Assembly: GCA_051155735.1 (NCBI GenBank)
Contig: DAXETX010000026.1
Coordinates: 1 to 18,783 of the forward strand
Direction: 5' to 3'
DNA: 18,783 bases
DNA from: JASJCP01 sp051155735
GTDB lineage: Bacteria; Cyanobacteriota; Cyanobacteriia; Cyanobacteriales; Xenococcaceae
The notes beneath the pieces are model-generated. The model saw nothing but the letters and a program-made list of their open reading frames with translations. It made no database searches and was not told the origin of the DNA. A program made the translations under genes and the position numbers. This document shows positions 1 to 6,721 of the stretch, piece by piece (position 1 is the first letter of the stretch; each line of letters opens with the position of its first letter).

Positions 1-133
1 CTAAAGCGATAGTAGTTTTAGCGTCATTAGTAAAACTAGTTTTGGCTGATTTTTTCGACCCAAAACCGAATAATTTCCAACCTGAATTCTGTCTTTTAGG
101 CTGACAGCTTTGATGGCAATCGTGACAATCCAT
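1..133 (-). CDS. Probable FeoB ferrous-iron transporter, N-terminal fragment (runs off left edge)
   Basis: An open frame starts at ATG 133 and is still open at base 1, giving 44 residues. A GGGAAAA stretch about 10 nt upstream could serve as ribosome binding site. The N-terminus is Cys/His-rich (MDCHDCHQSC), followed by a Ser/Lys/Thr-rich linker and then KTTIAL at the cut. FeoB G-domains characteristically begin with TIAL[VAI]GNPN..GKS, and some FeoB proteins carry a short Cys-containing leader before it. feoA/feoB genes also occur beside nif genes in some unicellular cyanobacteria, where iron demand is high. The FeoB call is inference from six residues plus context; the P-loop itself lies outside the window. 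It could be another P-loop NTPase. Confidence 0.4.
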   Translation of the reverse strand, partial: MDCHDCHQSCQPKRQNSGWKLFGFGSKKSAKTSFTNDAKTTIAL

Positions 134-334
134 TTTACTATTTTCCCTAACTACTTTTTAGGATAATAATAATAATTTTTAATAACCGTAATTCTGGATA
201 CAAACCTGATTATTTAAATAGTAAATTATTGATCTTAATTATTATTAATTTATTTTTAGAAAAATTAAAATTTAAATATTAGAAAATATCCCAGCAGAAT
301 TATTTCATTTCTTAAAATTTACTAACAAAAATTA

Positions 335-556
335 TTATTTAAAGCTACTATAAGTTAGAAATATTTTATGTCCCATAGTTAAACAGAAGATTCCTAACAA
401 TCCTTTAACTAATGGAGGAGTCAAAATAAAAATACAGATTAAAGCAATTAATCCTGATAACAAAGCTACCAATTGATGAATTTCATCGTCATCATGAATA
501 CTTAAAAGAATTGTAGCAATACATATCGATAAGATTAGTAAACTAAACGCTAACAT
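335..556 (-). CDS. Small two-helix membrane protein, function unknown
   Basis: A 73-residue protein. I chose ATG 556 because AAGAGG lies about 7 nt upstream; the frame also opens at an upstream TTG (574) that would add six residues and overlap that site. Two hydrophobic segments are visible: roughly residues 3-18 (rich in Leu/Ile/Ser) and 30-62, the latter perhaps two passes separated by a Thr-Pro-Pro. Between them is an acidic loop (HDDDEIH). There are two cysteines and no recognisable catalytic motif. It lies 23 nt beyond the stop of the next hypothetical gene, so it may be the last gene of the nif transcription unit. I do not recognise the family, and nothing here links it biochemically to nitrogen fixation. 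Confidence 0.5.
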   Translation of the reverse strand: MLAFSLLILSICIATILLSIHDDDEIHQLVALLSGLIALICIFILTPPLVKGLLGIFCLTMGHKIFLTYSSFK

Positions 557-579
557 TTTGCTGCCTCTTGCCAAAGAAA

Positions 580-924
580 TTAATCGGTTTTACTAACAAT
601 CCAAGATAACTCTAACCAGAAGCGAAAATCTTGTTGTTTAATCTTAGATAGTGGGTCTTTTACGATCAGATTAGCATTTAAAAAAACTACTTCTACTAAA
701 CCCATATTCTCAGCAGCATCTCGAAAAATATCTTGTTGCTCTAACAGAGAAGAGCCGATTCGATCTGGATAATAAATACCGATATAGTAAGAATTTTTAG
801 GCAAGCGATCGGCATTTAAACTCAGAATTTTTACTACACAGTGTTGCAGCAATTGACCCGCGACGGGGTAATAACTGTCGATGATATTAATATATTCTTG
901 GGCTAATTGTTCACGACTAATCAT
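580..924 (-). CDS. Hypothetical protein downstream of the fdxH region
   Basis: A 114-residue soluble protein beginning MISREQLAQEY at ATG 924. This start lies 4 nt after the preceding gene's stop, an arrangement typical of translational coupling. A TTG at 954 would extend it by ten residues and overlap the upstream gene, and neither site has a clear Shine-Dalgarno. The sequence looks like a mixed alpha/beta domain: an amphipathic N-terminal helix, a Tyr-rich strand (YYIGIYYPDRIG, around residues 47-58) and hydrophobic strands near residues 78-88. There are no Cys pairs, signal peptide or membrane segments. I do not recognise it. The coupling to the next ORF suggests the two are made together. 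Confidence 0.5.
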   Translation of the reverse strand: MISREQLAQEYINIIDSYYPVAGQLLQHCVVKILSLNADRLPKNSYYIGIYYPDRIGSSLLEQQDIFRDAAENMGLVEVVFLNANLIVKDPLSKIKQQDFRFWLELSWIVSKTD

Positions 925-928
925 CGAT

Positions 929-1300
929 CTAATTAAAAGATACTTGAGAATCAAATGATGTCAGACACACTATCTTCAGACAAGGATTTGCCAGTTGTTG
1001 ACATTTATTTTTAAAGATTTCGGCTTTAGCTTGAGAGCTAGCTTCTTCGAGATCTGTTGGTTTGGTGGTCGAGCCAGGAATTGGACAAAAATCAGCTATT
1101 TGAGGGCAAAACTGGGGTGGATACTCGGCAATCTTAACTATTTTGCGGTTTTTGACCCTTAAATCTAAATCTTGAGCAAAAATAAACTCACTGTAATCAG
1201 CAATGTTATCTAAGCCGATCAGATTGAGCCAGATTTCAAAAGCTAGCCATACCCCAGTTTTAGAAATAACTCTTTGCCATATTTTTGAGTTTTTCATCAT
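929..1300 (-). CDS. Hypothetical protein, Cys-containing C-terminal half
   Basis: A 123-residue protein starting at one of two adjacent ATGs (1300 or 1297); no good Shine-Dalgarno is visible. The N-terminal half is aromatic and Ile-rich (WQRVISKTGVWLAFEIW, then ADYSEFIFAQDLDLRV). The C-terminal half carries five cysteines: two in QFCPQIADFCP (x6 spacing) and three near the end (NKCQQ, NPCLK, IVCLT). That could hold a metal or disulfides, but it matches no Fe-S consensus I know. Its stop lies just before the start of the next gene, and fdxH ends about 150 nt upstream across a repeat-bearing gap. Unknown function; I infer it belongs to the nif transcript only from strand and spacing. Confidence 0.45.
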   Translation of the reverse strand: MMKNSKIWQRVISKTGVWLAFEIWLNLIGLDNIADYSEFIFAQDLDLRVKNRKIVKIAEYPPQFCPQIADFCPIPGSTTKPTDLEEASSQAKAEIFKNKCQQLANPCLKIVCLTSFDSQVSFN

Positions 1301-1452
1301 CGGTTATACATCGTTGATTATTAGTCATTAGGGAAGCGCATTTCTTAGCGCGACGTTATTAATTATTAGTTTCTTATCGATTAATTAACTCAGAACCAAC
1401 AATCAACAACGAAGAACCAAAGACAAACAACGAGTAACCAATGACAATTTAT

Positions 1453-1767
1453 CTAAACTAAATAGGCTTCTTGATGAGTTTTAATGGTGCAATCAGATTT
1501 AGGATATGCCACGCAAAGTAACACGTATCCTTTAGCCATTTGATCTTCGTCTAAAAAGTTTTGATCTTCTTGATCGATTTCGCCTTCAACCATTCTGCCG
1601 ACACAACTAGAACAAGCCCCTGAACGACAAGAAGAAGGTAATTCTAAATCTTGTTCTTCTGCTGCATCGAGAATATATTGATCTTCTCGAACTTCAATAG
1701 TTACATCGATTTCGGGGGGTTTTTTTCTTTTTCCTTTGATTAAGCGAACTTTATAAGTAGTTGTCAT
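1453..1767 (-). CDS. fdxH: [2Fe-2S] ferredoxin FdxH, electron donor to nitrogenase reductase
   Basis: A 104-residue plant-type ferredoxin. The start at ATG 1767 is supported by AAGAGGAGA about 8 nt upstream and by the family N-terminus; an in-frame ATG at 1794 would add nine residues and place that ribosome site inside the gene. The cluster ligands are Cys47, Cys52, Cys55 and Cys85 (CRSGACSSC, then LLCVAYP), and the tail CTIKTHQEAYLV is typical of FdxH. FdxH reduces NifH in the cytoplasm. Compared with the heterocyst FdxH as I remember it (about 99 residues), the loop after the first strand is longer and very basic (KGKRKKPPEI, residues 11-20). It follows hesB closely, as in other cyanobacterial nif clusters. 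Confidence 0.93.
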   Translation of the reverse strand: MTTTYKVRLIKGKRKKPPEIDVTIEVREDQYILDAAEEQDLELPSSCRSGACSSCVGRMVEGEIDQEDQNFLDEDQMAKGYVLLCVAYPKSDCTIKTHQEAYLV

Positions 1768-1797
1768 AATCAGGTTCTCCTCTTTTCTAATCATTAA

Positions 1798-2166
1798 TTA
1801 AGTACAAGGCACAGCTTCGGGAGTCCCCTCGCCGACAGAGAAAGACTTGCCACAGCCACAACTATCAGTCGCATTAGGATTTTCAAAAGTAAATCCAGCT
1901 TGGATTAAACTTTCGACAAAATCGATGATAATGCCGTTTAAAAAAGGTGCGCTTTGGCGATCAAGATAAATGTTGATTTTGTCTTGTTCGTAGGTTAAAT
2001 CGTCGGCTTCAGGGCGATCCACAATATCTAATGTGTATTCAAAACCACTACAGCCTCCATCGACTGCTGCGAGGCGAACTCCTTTTTCAGTATTAGTTTC
2101 ATCAGCACCAGAACGGATAAAAGTCCGAAGTCTGAAAGCTGCTTTTTCGGTTAAAGTTACGGTCAT
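1798..2166 (-). CDS. hesB: HesB/IscA-type Fe-S cluster carrier
   Basis: A 122-residue A-type Fe-S scaffold/carrier protein. The three invariant cysteines are present: Cys39 in DGGCSGFEY and Cys103/Cys105 in DSCGCGKSF. The protein spans one HesB-like domain with a short extra C-terminal tail (about residues 112-122). AAGGAGA about 8 nt before ATG 2166 gives a strong ribosome site. HesB proteins of nif clusters are thought to accept or deliver clusters during nitrogenase maturation. It sits between hesA and fdxH, the conserved cyanobacterial order, and its stop lies only about 30 nt from the fdxH start, so the two are almost certainly cotranscribed. Confidence 0.93.
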   Translation of the reverse strand: MTVTLTEKAAFRLRTFIRSGADETNTEKGVRLAAVDGGCSGFEYTLDIVDRPEADDLTYEQDKINIYLDRQSAPFLNGIIIDFVESLIQAGFTFENPNATDSCGCGKSFSVGEGTPEAVPCT

Positions 2167-2188
2167 GGCAATTCTCCTTTTTGTTAAT

Positions 2189-2225
2189 TGTTAGTGGTTA
2201 GTGGTTAGTTGCTAATGGTTAATGC
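2189..2225. repeat. Short intergenic TTAGTGG-type tandem repeat at the end of hesA
   Basis: Degenerate direct copies of TTAGTGG/TTAGTTG/TAATGG lie in tandem between hesA and hesB and run into the last hesA codons. Related copies occur near 4244-4275, 8140-8162 and 10690-10721. They resemble the short tandemly repeated sequences known in cyanobacterial genomes. Confidence 0.65.
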
Positions 2226-2984
2226 TTCCCTACTCCTCTGTTTCTCTGCTTGCTTACCGCAAATCGGACAGTCGGGGTCTTGATAGAGGTGCAGTTTATG
2301 AAACTCAACATTAGCCAAATCCATATTGAGTAACTGTCCTAATAAAGGCTTCCCCAATCCTGTAATCAGTTTGATGGCTTCTAACGCGCTCAAACAAGCC
2401 AGAGTGCCAGAAACCGCACCGAGTACCCCAAAAGCGCGACGATCCCAATCGGGTTTTTCAGGAAAGATACAGGATAAACAGGGAGTTTTACCAGGAACAA
2501 TAGTGGTGAGGTAAGCTTCCATGCTATTCATCGCAGCCTCAATCATTGGCTTATTCCAACGTACACAGGCTGCATTAAGTAAATCCCGTTCGGGAAAATT
2601 GTGAGCGCAACTAAGAGCAATATCGGAACGTTGAACCAATGCATCGACATTTTCGGGAGTAATGTATTCGGCGATCGCCTCAACTTCCACATCAGGATTA
2701 ATTTGAGCTAGAGTTTCTTGGGCTTTGGTAACTCTGGTTTTACCCACCCAATCATCGGTCATTAAAATCTGACGATTCATGTCATCGAGACGTAACTCGC
2801 CACCACGAACTAGAATCAACTTACCGATCCCAGCAACCGCTAAATAAAGGGCGACAGTACCCCCCAAACCACCGACTCCCGAAACCAAAGCAGTGGTATT
2901 TTTTAGGGCTTTTTGTCCCGCTTCTCCTAAACCAGGAAGCTGAATTTGTCGGCTATAGCGTTCTAATTCTTTTGGTGTCAGCAT
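2205..2984 (-). CDS. hesA: HesA, ThiF/MoeB-like adenylyltransferase family
   Basis: A 259-residue E1-like (ThiF/MoeB/HesA) protein. The N-terminal helix region LERYSRQIQLPGLGEAGQ is family-typical. The nucleotide-binding glycine loop is GVGGLGG (residues 36-42), followed by the adenylation region RLDDMNRQ (residues 65-72). Two CxxC pairs expected to bind zinc are Cys169/Cys172 and Cys239/Cys242. It belongs to the hesA-hesB-fdxH block of cyanobacterial nif clusters; a role in Mo or sulfur handling for nitrogenase has been proposed, but the biochemical role is unsettled. The last codons (LTISN, stop) lie inside the short TTAGT/ACTAAC-type repeat that fills the gap to hesB, so this C-terminus may be repeat-derived. 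Upstream of ATG 2984 is a modest AGAGAA ribosome site. Confidence 0.92.
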   Translation of the reverse strand: MLTPKELERYSRQIQLPGLGEAGQKALKNTTALVSGVGGLGGTVALYLAVAGIGKLILVRGGELRLDDMNRQILMTDDWVGKTRVTKAQETLAQINPDVEVEAIAEYITPENVDALVQRSDIALSCAHNFPERDLLNAACVRWNKPMIEAAMNSMEAYLTTIVPGKTPCLSCIFPEKPDWDRRAFGVLGAVSGTLACLSALEAIKLITGLGKPLLGQLLNMDLANVEFHKLHLYQDPDCPICGKQAEKQRSREALTISN

Positions 2985-3082
2985 AATTGTTCTCTATATA
3001 CTTGTCGATCTCGCGTGTTGTTAATTTATTAGCTATTGGTTGTTTGTAAGTGCAATGACTAATAATTAATAACGAACGAACC

Positions 3083-3430
3083 TCATTTTCTCTTTGCTTT
3101 TTGCGCCAACTCATCCAATGAAACAAAGTTTTTGGGTTTGCTTTGAAATACTTTAAACAACTTAGTTTCTAAAGGACTAGAAGTTAAGAAAACCTGATAA
3201 GCTTCCTCTAGAGCCAGACTGTACTTCTCTAGTTTTTCAGCTTCGTCAACATCAGCGAAAACTCGATCGACTTCCTTAATTAAGAGAGAAAACTGTTTCA
3301 GAATATGCAGACGATTGATATTGACAAAATCGCGGTCATATTCGATCGCAAAAAACTGTAAGTAATCTTCTGCATCTGTTAGTTTTTGAAATGCGGTCAA
3401 AGTTTTTGGTGTAGTTTCAGCCACGGTCAT
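3083..3430 (-). CDS. nifW: NifW, nitrogenase stabilising/protective protein
   Basis: A 115-residue all-helical protein of the NifW family. The characteristic N-terminal block is present: LTDAEDYLQFFAIEYD (about residues 17-32) followed by the VNINRLHILKQF segment, as in other NifW proteins. NifW binds the MoFe protein and is implicated in its maturation or oxygen protection. AGGAG about 9 nt upstream of ATG 3430 supports the start. It lies between the DUF683 gene and hesA, the usual cyanobacterial order. The C-terminal half (VFLTSSPLETKLFKVFQ...) is also family-like. Length is normal and I see no defects. Confidence 0.93.
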   Translation of the reverse strand: MTVAETTPKTLTAFQKLTDAEDYLQFFAIEYDRDFVNINRLHILKQFSLLIKEVDRVFADVDEAEKLEKYSLALEEAYQVFLTSSPLETKLFKVFQSKPKNFVSLDELAQKAKRK

Positions 3431-3489
3431 TTCGCTTGCTCCTAGAATAAAAATACGGTAACTAATTGTGTTGATGATTTGGCATTAAT

Positions 3490-3723
3490 CTATAGCAACT
3501 GCTGTTCCCAAAGTTTGAGTTGGCGTTTGAGTTCAGCTAATTGGCGATAGATATCATAGGTTTTAGTTGCTTCCTCAATTAATTTTTCATAATCTGTCGG
3601 CAAACCTTCAGCGAGATCGTGCAAGTCCATTTTCATTTGACCTGCTTTACTGTTGAGCCGTCTGACTCTTTTTTTCAACTCGGCAACAGCTTCGGGGGTA
3701 GGAAATGTAGTAGTTTGAACCAT
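3490..3723 (-). CDS. DUF683 (CCE_0567-type) small helical nif-associated protein
   Basis: A 77-residue Lys/Arg/Glu-rich protein predicted to be nearly all helix. Two long amphipathic helices (about residues 10-41 and 45-77) are separated by GLPTDYEK. This matches the family of small helical-hairpin proteins conserved beside nifX and the DUF269 gene in diazotrophs, a member of which from Cyanothece has a solved structure, as I recall. The molecular role is not established; conservation suggests an accessory part in FeMo-co synthesis or in electron transfer to nitrogenase. The ribosome site before ATG 3723 is weak. The gene lies 35 nt from the upstream DUF269 gene and 59 nt from nifW, fitting one operon. 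Confidence 0.88.
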   Translation of the reverse strand: MVQTTTFPTPEAVAELKKRVRRLNSKAGQMKMDLHDLAEGLPTDYEKLIEEATKTYDIYRQLAELKRQLKLWEQQLL

Positions 3724-3758
3724 TGACGTTACTGAATAACTGTTTACTGATTACTGAT

Positions 3759-4235
3759 TTAGCCATCCGCAGCTTTGGGAAACTGTTCGATATTTTTAAT
3801 ACCCGAACTAACTAATTTTTCTCCTTGAGCAGCTAATTTCTCAAGAGAAGGATAGCCAAAGCGTTGAACATCTCTTAAAGTACGAGATACCACTATTAAG
3901 CGTCCCGTCCAAATCAATGCCCAACCAAAGCCTTCATGGGAAAGATCGATGACGGCTTGACAGAGTTTTCCTGTTTCTTTTTCAATATAAGATGCGATCG
4001 CCCGATAAAAACACAGCACTCTTAACTGTGTAGCAGGATCGACATCTCCTTCAACAGAAATTTTGCTTTTCTTTTCTTTGCTAACAACAAAGTTAGCTAG
4101 TACTAGTTCATCACTCCAACTGCGATAAACGCCGTAATGATCTTGGGCGCGTACTTGCAGCACCAATTCTTTCAGAAATTTGCTCTCTTCGACAATGCTA
4201 GTTGTAACTTTAGAGGTAGTAGTTGTGGTCGTCAT
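3759..4235 (-). CDS. NifX-associated DUF269 protein (canonical copy)
   Basis: A 158-residue protein of the NifX-associated family (DUF269). The core begins at about residue 20: the YRSWSDEL block (residues 37-44), then DPATQLRVLCFYRAI, and the FGWALIWTGRLIVVSRTLRDVQRFG stretch in two parts (about residues 102-127). The N-terminus is a Thr/Ser-rich leader. The family always accompanies nifX and is presumed to act in FeMo-co assembly or trafficking; no reaction is known. It sits directly after nifX and before the DUF683 gene, as in other cyanobacteria, so I take it as the orthologous copy. A second, more divergent copy lies on the other side of nifX at 4763-5233. The start at 4235 has only a weak AAGAAT ribosome site. 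Confidence 0.92.
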   Translation of the reverse strand: MTTTTTTSKVTTSIVEESKFLKELVLQVRAQDHYGVYRSWSDELVLANFVVSKEKKSKISVEGDVDPATQLRVLCFYRAIASYIEKETGKLCQAVIDLSHEGFGWALIWTGRLIVVSRTLRDVQRFGYPSLEKLAAQGEKLVSSGIKNIEQFPKAADG

Positions 4236-4243
4236 AATTATTC

Positions 4244-4287
4244 TTAGTTAGTGGTTAATAGTTAGTGGTTAGTAGTTATTCACTACT
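4244..4287. repeat. Intergenic TTAGTGG repeats with a small hairpin
   Basis: The nifX/DUF269 gap holds several TTAGTTAGTGG/TTAGTGGTTAGTAG copies. At 4271-4287 a 6-bp inverted repeat (AGTAGT...ACTACT, 5-nt loop) follows. This is the same repeat class as in the hesA/hesB gap. Confidence 0.55.
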
Positions 4288-4297
4288 TGCTACTTAT

Positions 4298-4696
4298 TTA
4301 TTCCTCTTCATCAAAATCGAAGCTGGTGGCATTTTTACCCAAAGCTTTCCGTAGCCAAGCAGGAGGATTGTCTAATGTTTTTACCAAAATGTTAAGCACA
4401 TCAGTAATTTCATCATCTTGATTTTCCGCTTTTAGAGGCGTAATTTTGTTTTTTAATAAACGAGATGCAGCACTGCCTCCGATCGCCGAAACATAGACGA
4501 TCGTACAGTCGGCAACAGCATTGATCTTGGGCAATAATTTGTCTTCATTGCCATCTTCTTTAAGATCTCCCCCAAACTCAACAGTATTAAGGAAGTTATA
4601 CCCTTCAGACGAAACATCATAAATAGCAACTTTTTTCGCCCAACCAAAGTGAGCATTAATATGAACGTTATCTTGGGTAGCAAAGGCGACTTTCAT
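4298..4696 (-). CDS. nifX: NifX, FeMo-co precursor carrier
   Basis: A 132-residue member of the NifX/NifB-C-terminal/VnfY cofactor-binding family. It begins MKVAFATQD with VHINAHFGWAKK (residues 11-22), matching the HFG motif of the family. It continues with CTIVYVSAIGGSAASRLL (about residues 63-80), the DCxxVyvs-IG-AA segment used in cofactor binding. The C-terminus (NPPAWLRKALG, then an acidic DFDEEE tail) is typical of cyanobacterial NifX. It is thought to bind NifB-co or the FeMo-co precursor and pass it to or from NifEN. It is flanked by two DUF269 genes, 63-67 nt away on each side. The length is normal for the family. Confidence 0.93.
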   Translation of the reverse strand: MKVAFATQDNVHINAHFGWAKKVAIYDVSSEGYNFLNTVEFGGDLKEDGNEDKLLPKINAVADCTIVYVSAIGGSAASRLLKNKITPLKAENQDDEITDVLNILVKTLDNPPAWLRKALGKNATSFDFDEEE

Positions 4697-4762
4697 GGTT
4701 TTTCTTGATAGTTAGTTGTTAGTGATTAGTCAGTAATTTTTAATAATTAGTGAATCAAAAAA

Positions 4763-5233
4763 CTAAGTAAACTCTAAATAACAATTAGCTTTAGTAACCG
4801 CATCACAAATTTTAGTTTCAGCTACTTCGATTAATTCTGGCAGTGACCCAAAACCAAAACTTCTATAGCCCCAAATTAATGAATACAAAACTAGAACTCC
4901 ACCACAAGTAATTACCGCAGAACTAAATTCTTTATTTCTTAAATGGACAAAAGTATCTGTGGTATGACCAGTTTTTCTTGCAATATTAATCCCAATAGTC
5001 TGATAAAAAGCATGGGTTAAAAGCTGATTGAGGGGATCGAAATTTAGATTTTTAGAAGAAACAGCTTCTTGATCAGAAGAAATAATTAATTGTTTAACGA
5101 GTAATTCATCTGACCATTGTCGATATTTACTATAGGTATCGGCTTGACGAATTTGCTTAATTAATTCTGCAATAAAAGGATGCTGAAATTTATTTAACTG
5201 TGGCGGTTTTTCAGGAATTAAAACTTGACTCAT
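4763..5233 (-). CDS. Second, divergent DUF269 (NifX-associated) paralog
   Basis: A 156-residue protein clearly related to the product of 3759-4235. The two share YRxWSDEL at the same residue numbers (37-44), then a DPxxQL block, FYxxI...I...TG, and a G-x-L-x-V...FG-x-x-SL-x-x-L stretch. Elsewhere it differs strongly: SSDQEAVSSKNLNF replaces the Lys-rich linker, SSAVITCGGVLVLYSLIWGYRSF replaces the Trp-containing stretch (seen here in two parts), and the tail is different. AGGAG lies about 9 nt before ATG 5233, and the gene sits between nifN and nifX. It is intact, with no internal stops, and about full length, so it is unlikely to be decayed. Function is inferred only from family and position (FeMo-co maturation). 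Confidence 0.85.
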   Translation of the reverse strand: MSQVLIPEKPPQLNKFQHPFIAELIKQIRQADTYSKYRQWSDELLVKQLIISSDQEAVSSKNLNFDPLNQLLTHAFYQTIGINIARKTGHTTDTFVHLRNKEFSSAVITCGGVLVLYSLIWGYRSFGFGSLPELIEVAETKICDAVTKANCYLEFT

Positions 5234-5288
5234 TTTCCTACTCTCCTAATAACCAATAACCGTATGGACAATTTACCAATTGATTTGA

Positions 5289-6623
5289 TTAATGTCCTAA
5301 CTCAATAAAAATATTGCCGAGATCGAATAAAAATTGCATCGTGCCTCGATAACCCACCAAACAACGAGAACCATTACCCAAGCGATCATAAATCGGATAT
5401 CCCAGACGATAAAGAGGAATATTTAGTTTTTCGGTAAGGGGTTTTCCTTGAGAATTGGTAATAATTAAATCTGAACCTGCTGCTAAATCTTCTAGGTCTT
5501 CTAAATCGCCAATAGTTACACTATCACAGGGTAATTCTTTAAGTATTGCTGACTTGGTAGTAGTAACAGCAGCTTGAATTTCTGCTCCCATTTCTGTTAG
5601 TAACCAACTAGTTTGATAGAGTAAATCTGGTTCTAGTGCTAGGGAAACTTTTTTACCACCAAGATAGAAATGAGTATCGAGGATTGCATCCTGTAGCTGA
5701 CGACGTTGCCGTTGATATTTAGCGGGAATTTGAGGCGTAAATTGCCAATCATGATTATTTTTATAATTAGCAATTTGTACTAGCAGCCATAAAAATTTAT
5801 CTACTGCGGTTAAACCCGTTAAACGGGGTAAAATCTCATAGTTAGTGCCGAATTTTTGTTGTAAAGTTTCCGCAGCAGTCCGCATGCTTTCGCCAATAGC
5901 AATAGTGAAAAGCGATCGCTCTAGCTGCTGTAACTCTTCTAAAGCCGTTCCACCAGGGGTTTTGCTGTTGTAGTCATCGTCTAAATGTCCATCTACCGAA
6001 CCAGATAAATCGGGAATAACTAGGGGTTTTAAACCAAATGCGGTAACTATTTCTTTAATTTCCTCCACATCCCCAGGAGCAAGCAGCGAACCAGCTAAAA
6101 TAGTTATCTGTTGTTGTGCTGTGGTCAAATTTGTTTCAGTAGCTGTGCCGTAGTCAGTAGCCACAATTGAATTTACCGCAGCAGCAAAACCATCTTGTAA
6201 CGAACCTTTATAATCGGGAGTGGAAACATAAATAATCGGTAGATAATCTAGTTCGGGATGTCGCTGACGAATCGATTTAAGAATGCCATCCATATCATCC
6301 CCCCGCGTCTCCGTTAACCCAGTAGTCAACAAACCAATTAAATCGGGTTTAGCACTCTCTACCAGAGTTAGGATCGCCTGTTCGATATTTTCTTCCCCTC
6401 CCAAAATAGTTGTCACCTCAGTCATCGCAGTAGTTGCCAAAGGTATTGCTTCGCGGAAATGCCGTACTAACAGGACTTTAGCAAATGCCGTACAACCTTG
6501 AGAACCATGAAACAAAGGCACAATTCCCTTTAATCCCAAGAAAGCTAAAGCAGCACCCAAAGGTGGACTTTGCTTAAGAGGATTGACAGCTACAGATTTT
6601 TTGTTGCGGGTGATAGTGGTCAT
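5289..6623 (-). CDS. nifN: NifN, FeMo-co scaffold beta-type subunit
   Basis: A 444-residue NifK-like protein that forms the NifEN tetramer on which the NifB product is matured to FeMo-co. The N-terminus NPLKQSPPLGAALAFLGLKG replaces the first P-cluster-type Cys region of NifK by Ser, as in other NifN proteins. It is followed by HGSQGCTAFAKV with Cys44, the expected cluster ligand. IGLLTTGLTETRGDD (about residues 96-110) matches the third ligand region of NifK but lacks its cysteine, again as in NifN. The C-terminal IPLYRLGYPIYDRLG and YRGTM stretches resemble NifK. It follows nifE after a 92-nt gap containing a G-rich motif. The ribosome site before ATG 6623 is weak. Confidence 0.95.
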   Translation of the reverse strand: MTTITRNKKSVAVNPLKQSPPLGAALAFLGLKGIVPLFHGSQGCTAFAKVLLVRHFREAIPLATTAMTEVTTILGGEENIEQAILTLVESAKPDLIGLLTTGLTETRGDDMDGILKSIRQRHPELDYLPIIYVSTPDYKGSLQDGFAAAVNSIVATDYGTATETNLTTAQQQITILAGSLLAPGDVEEIKEIVTAFGLKPLVIPDLSGSVDGHLDDDYNSKTPGGTALEELQQLERSLFTIAIGESMRTAAETLQQKFGTNYEILPRLTGLTAVDKFLWLLVQIANYKNNHDWQFTPQIPAKYQRQRRQLQDAILDTHFYLGGKKVSLALEPDLLYQTSWLLTEMGAEIQAAVTTTKSAILKELPCDSVTIGDLEDLEDLAAGSDLIITNSQGKPLTEKLNIPLYRLGYPIYDRLGNGSRCLVGYRGTMQFLFDLGNIFIELGH

Positions 6624-6641
6624 GGCTTTTTAAGAGTGTGA

Positions 6642-6669
6642 GGGTTTAGGGGGTTTGGGGGTTTAGGGG
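6642..6669 (+). other. Canonical G-quadruplex motif in the nifE-nifN gap
   Basis: Four G-runs (3, 5, 5 and 4 guanines) are separated by TTTA, TTT and TTTA, satisfying the G3+N1-7 rule. The G-strand is the plus strand, i.e. the template strand for nifN transcription; the mRNA would be C-rich here. Confidence 0.7.
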
Positions 6670-6690
6670 TATGGAAGTCTTATACTCCCC

Positions 6691-6721
6691 TATCTTCCCT
6701 ACTTCTATATCTTCCCTACTT
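6691..6721. repeat. 14-bp direct repeat overlapping the nifE stop
   Basis: TATCTTCCCTACTT occurs at 6691-6704 and again at 6708-6721 (17-nt period). The second copy includes the nifE stop codon (6716-6718), so the 3' end of nifE appears duplicated into the gap. Confidence 0.75.
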
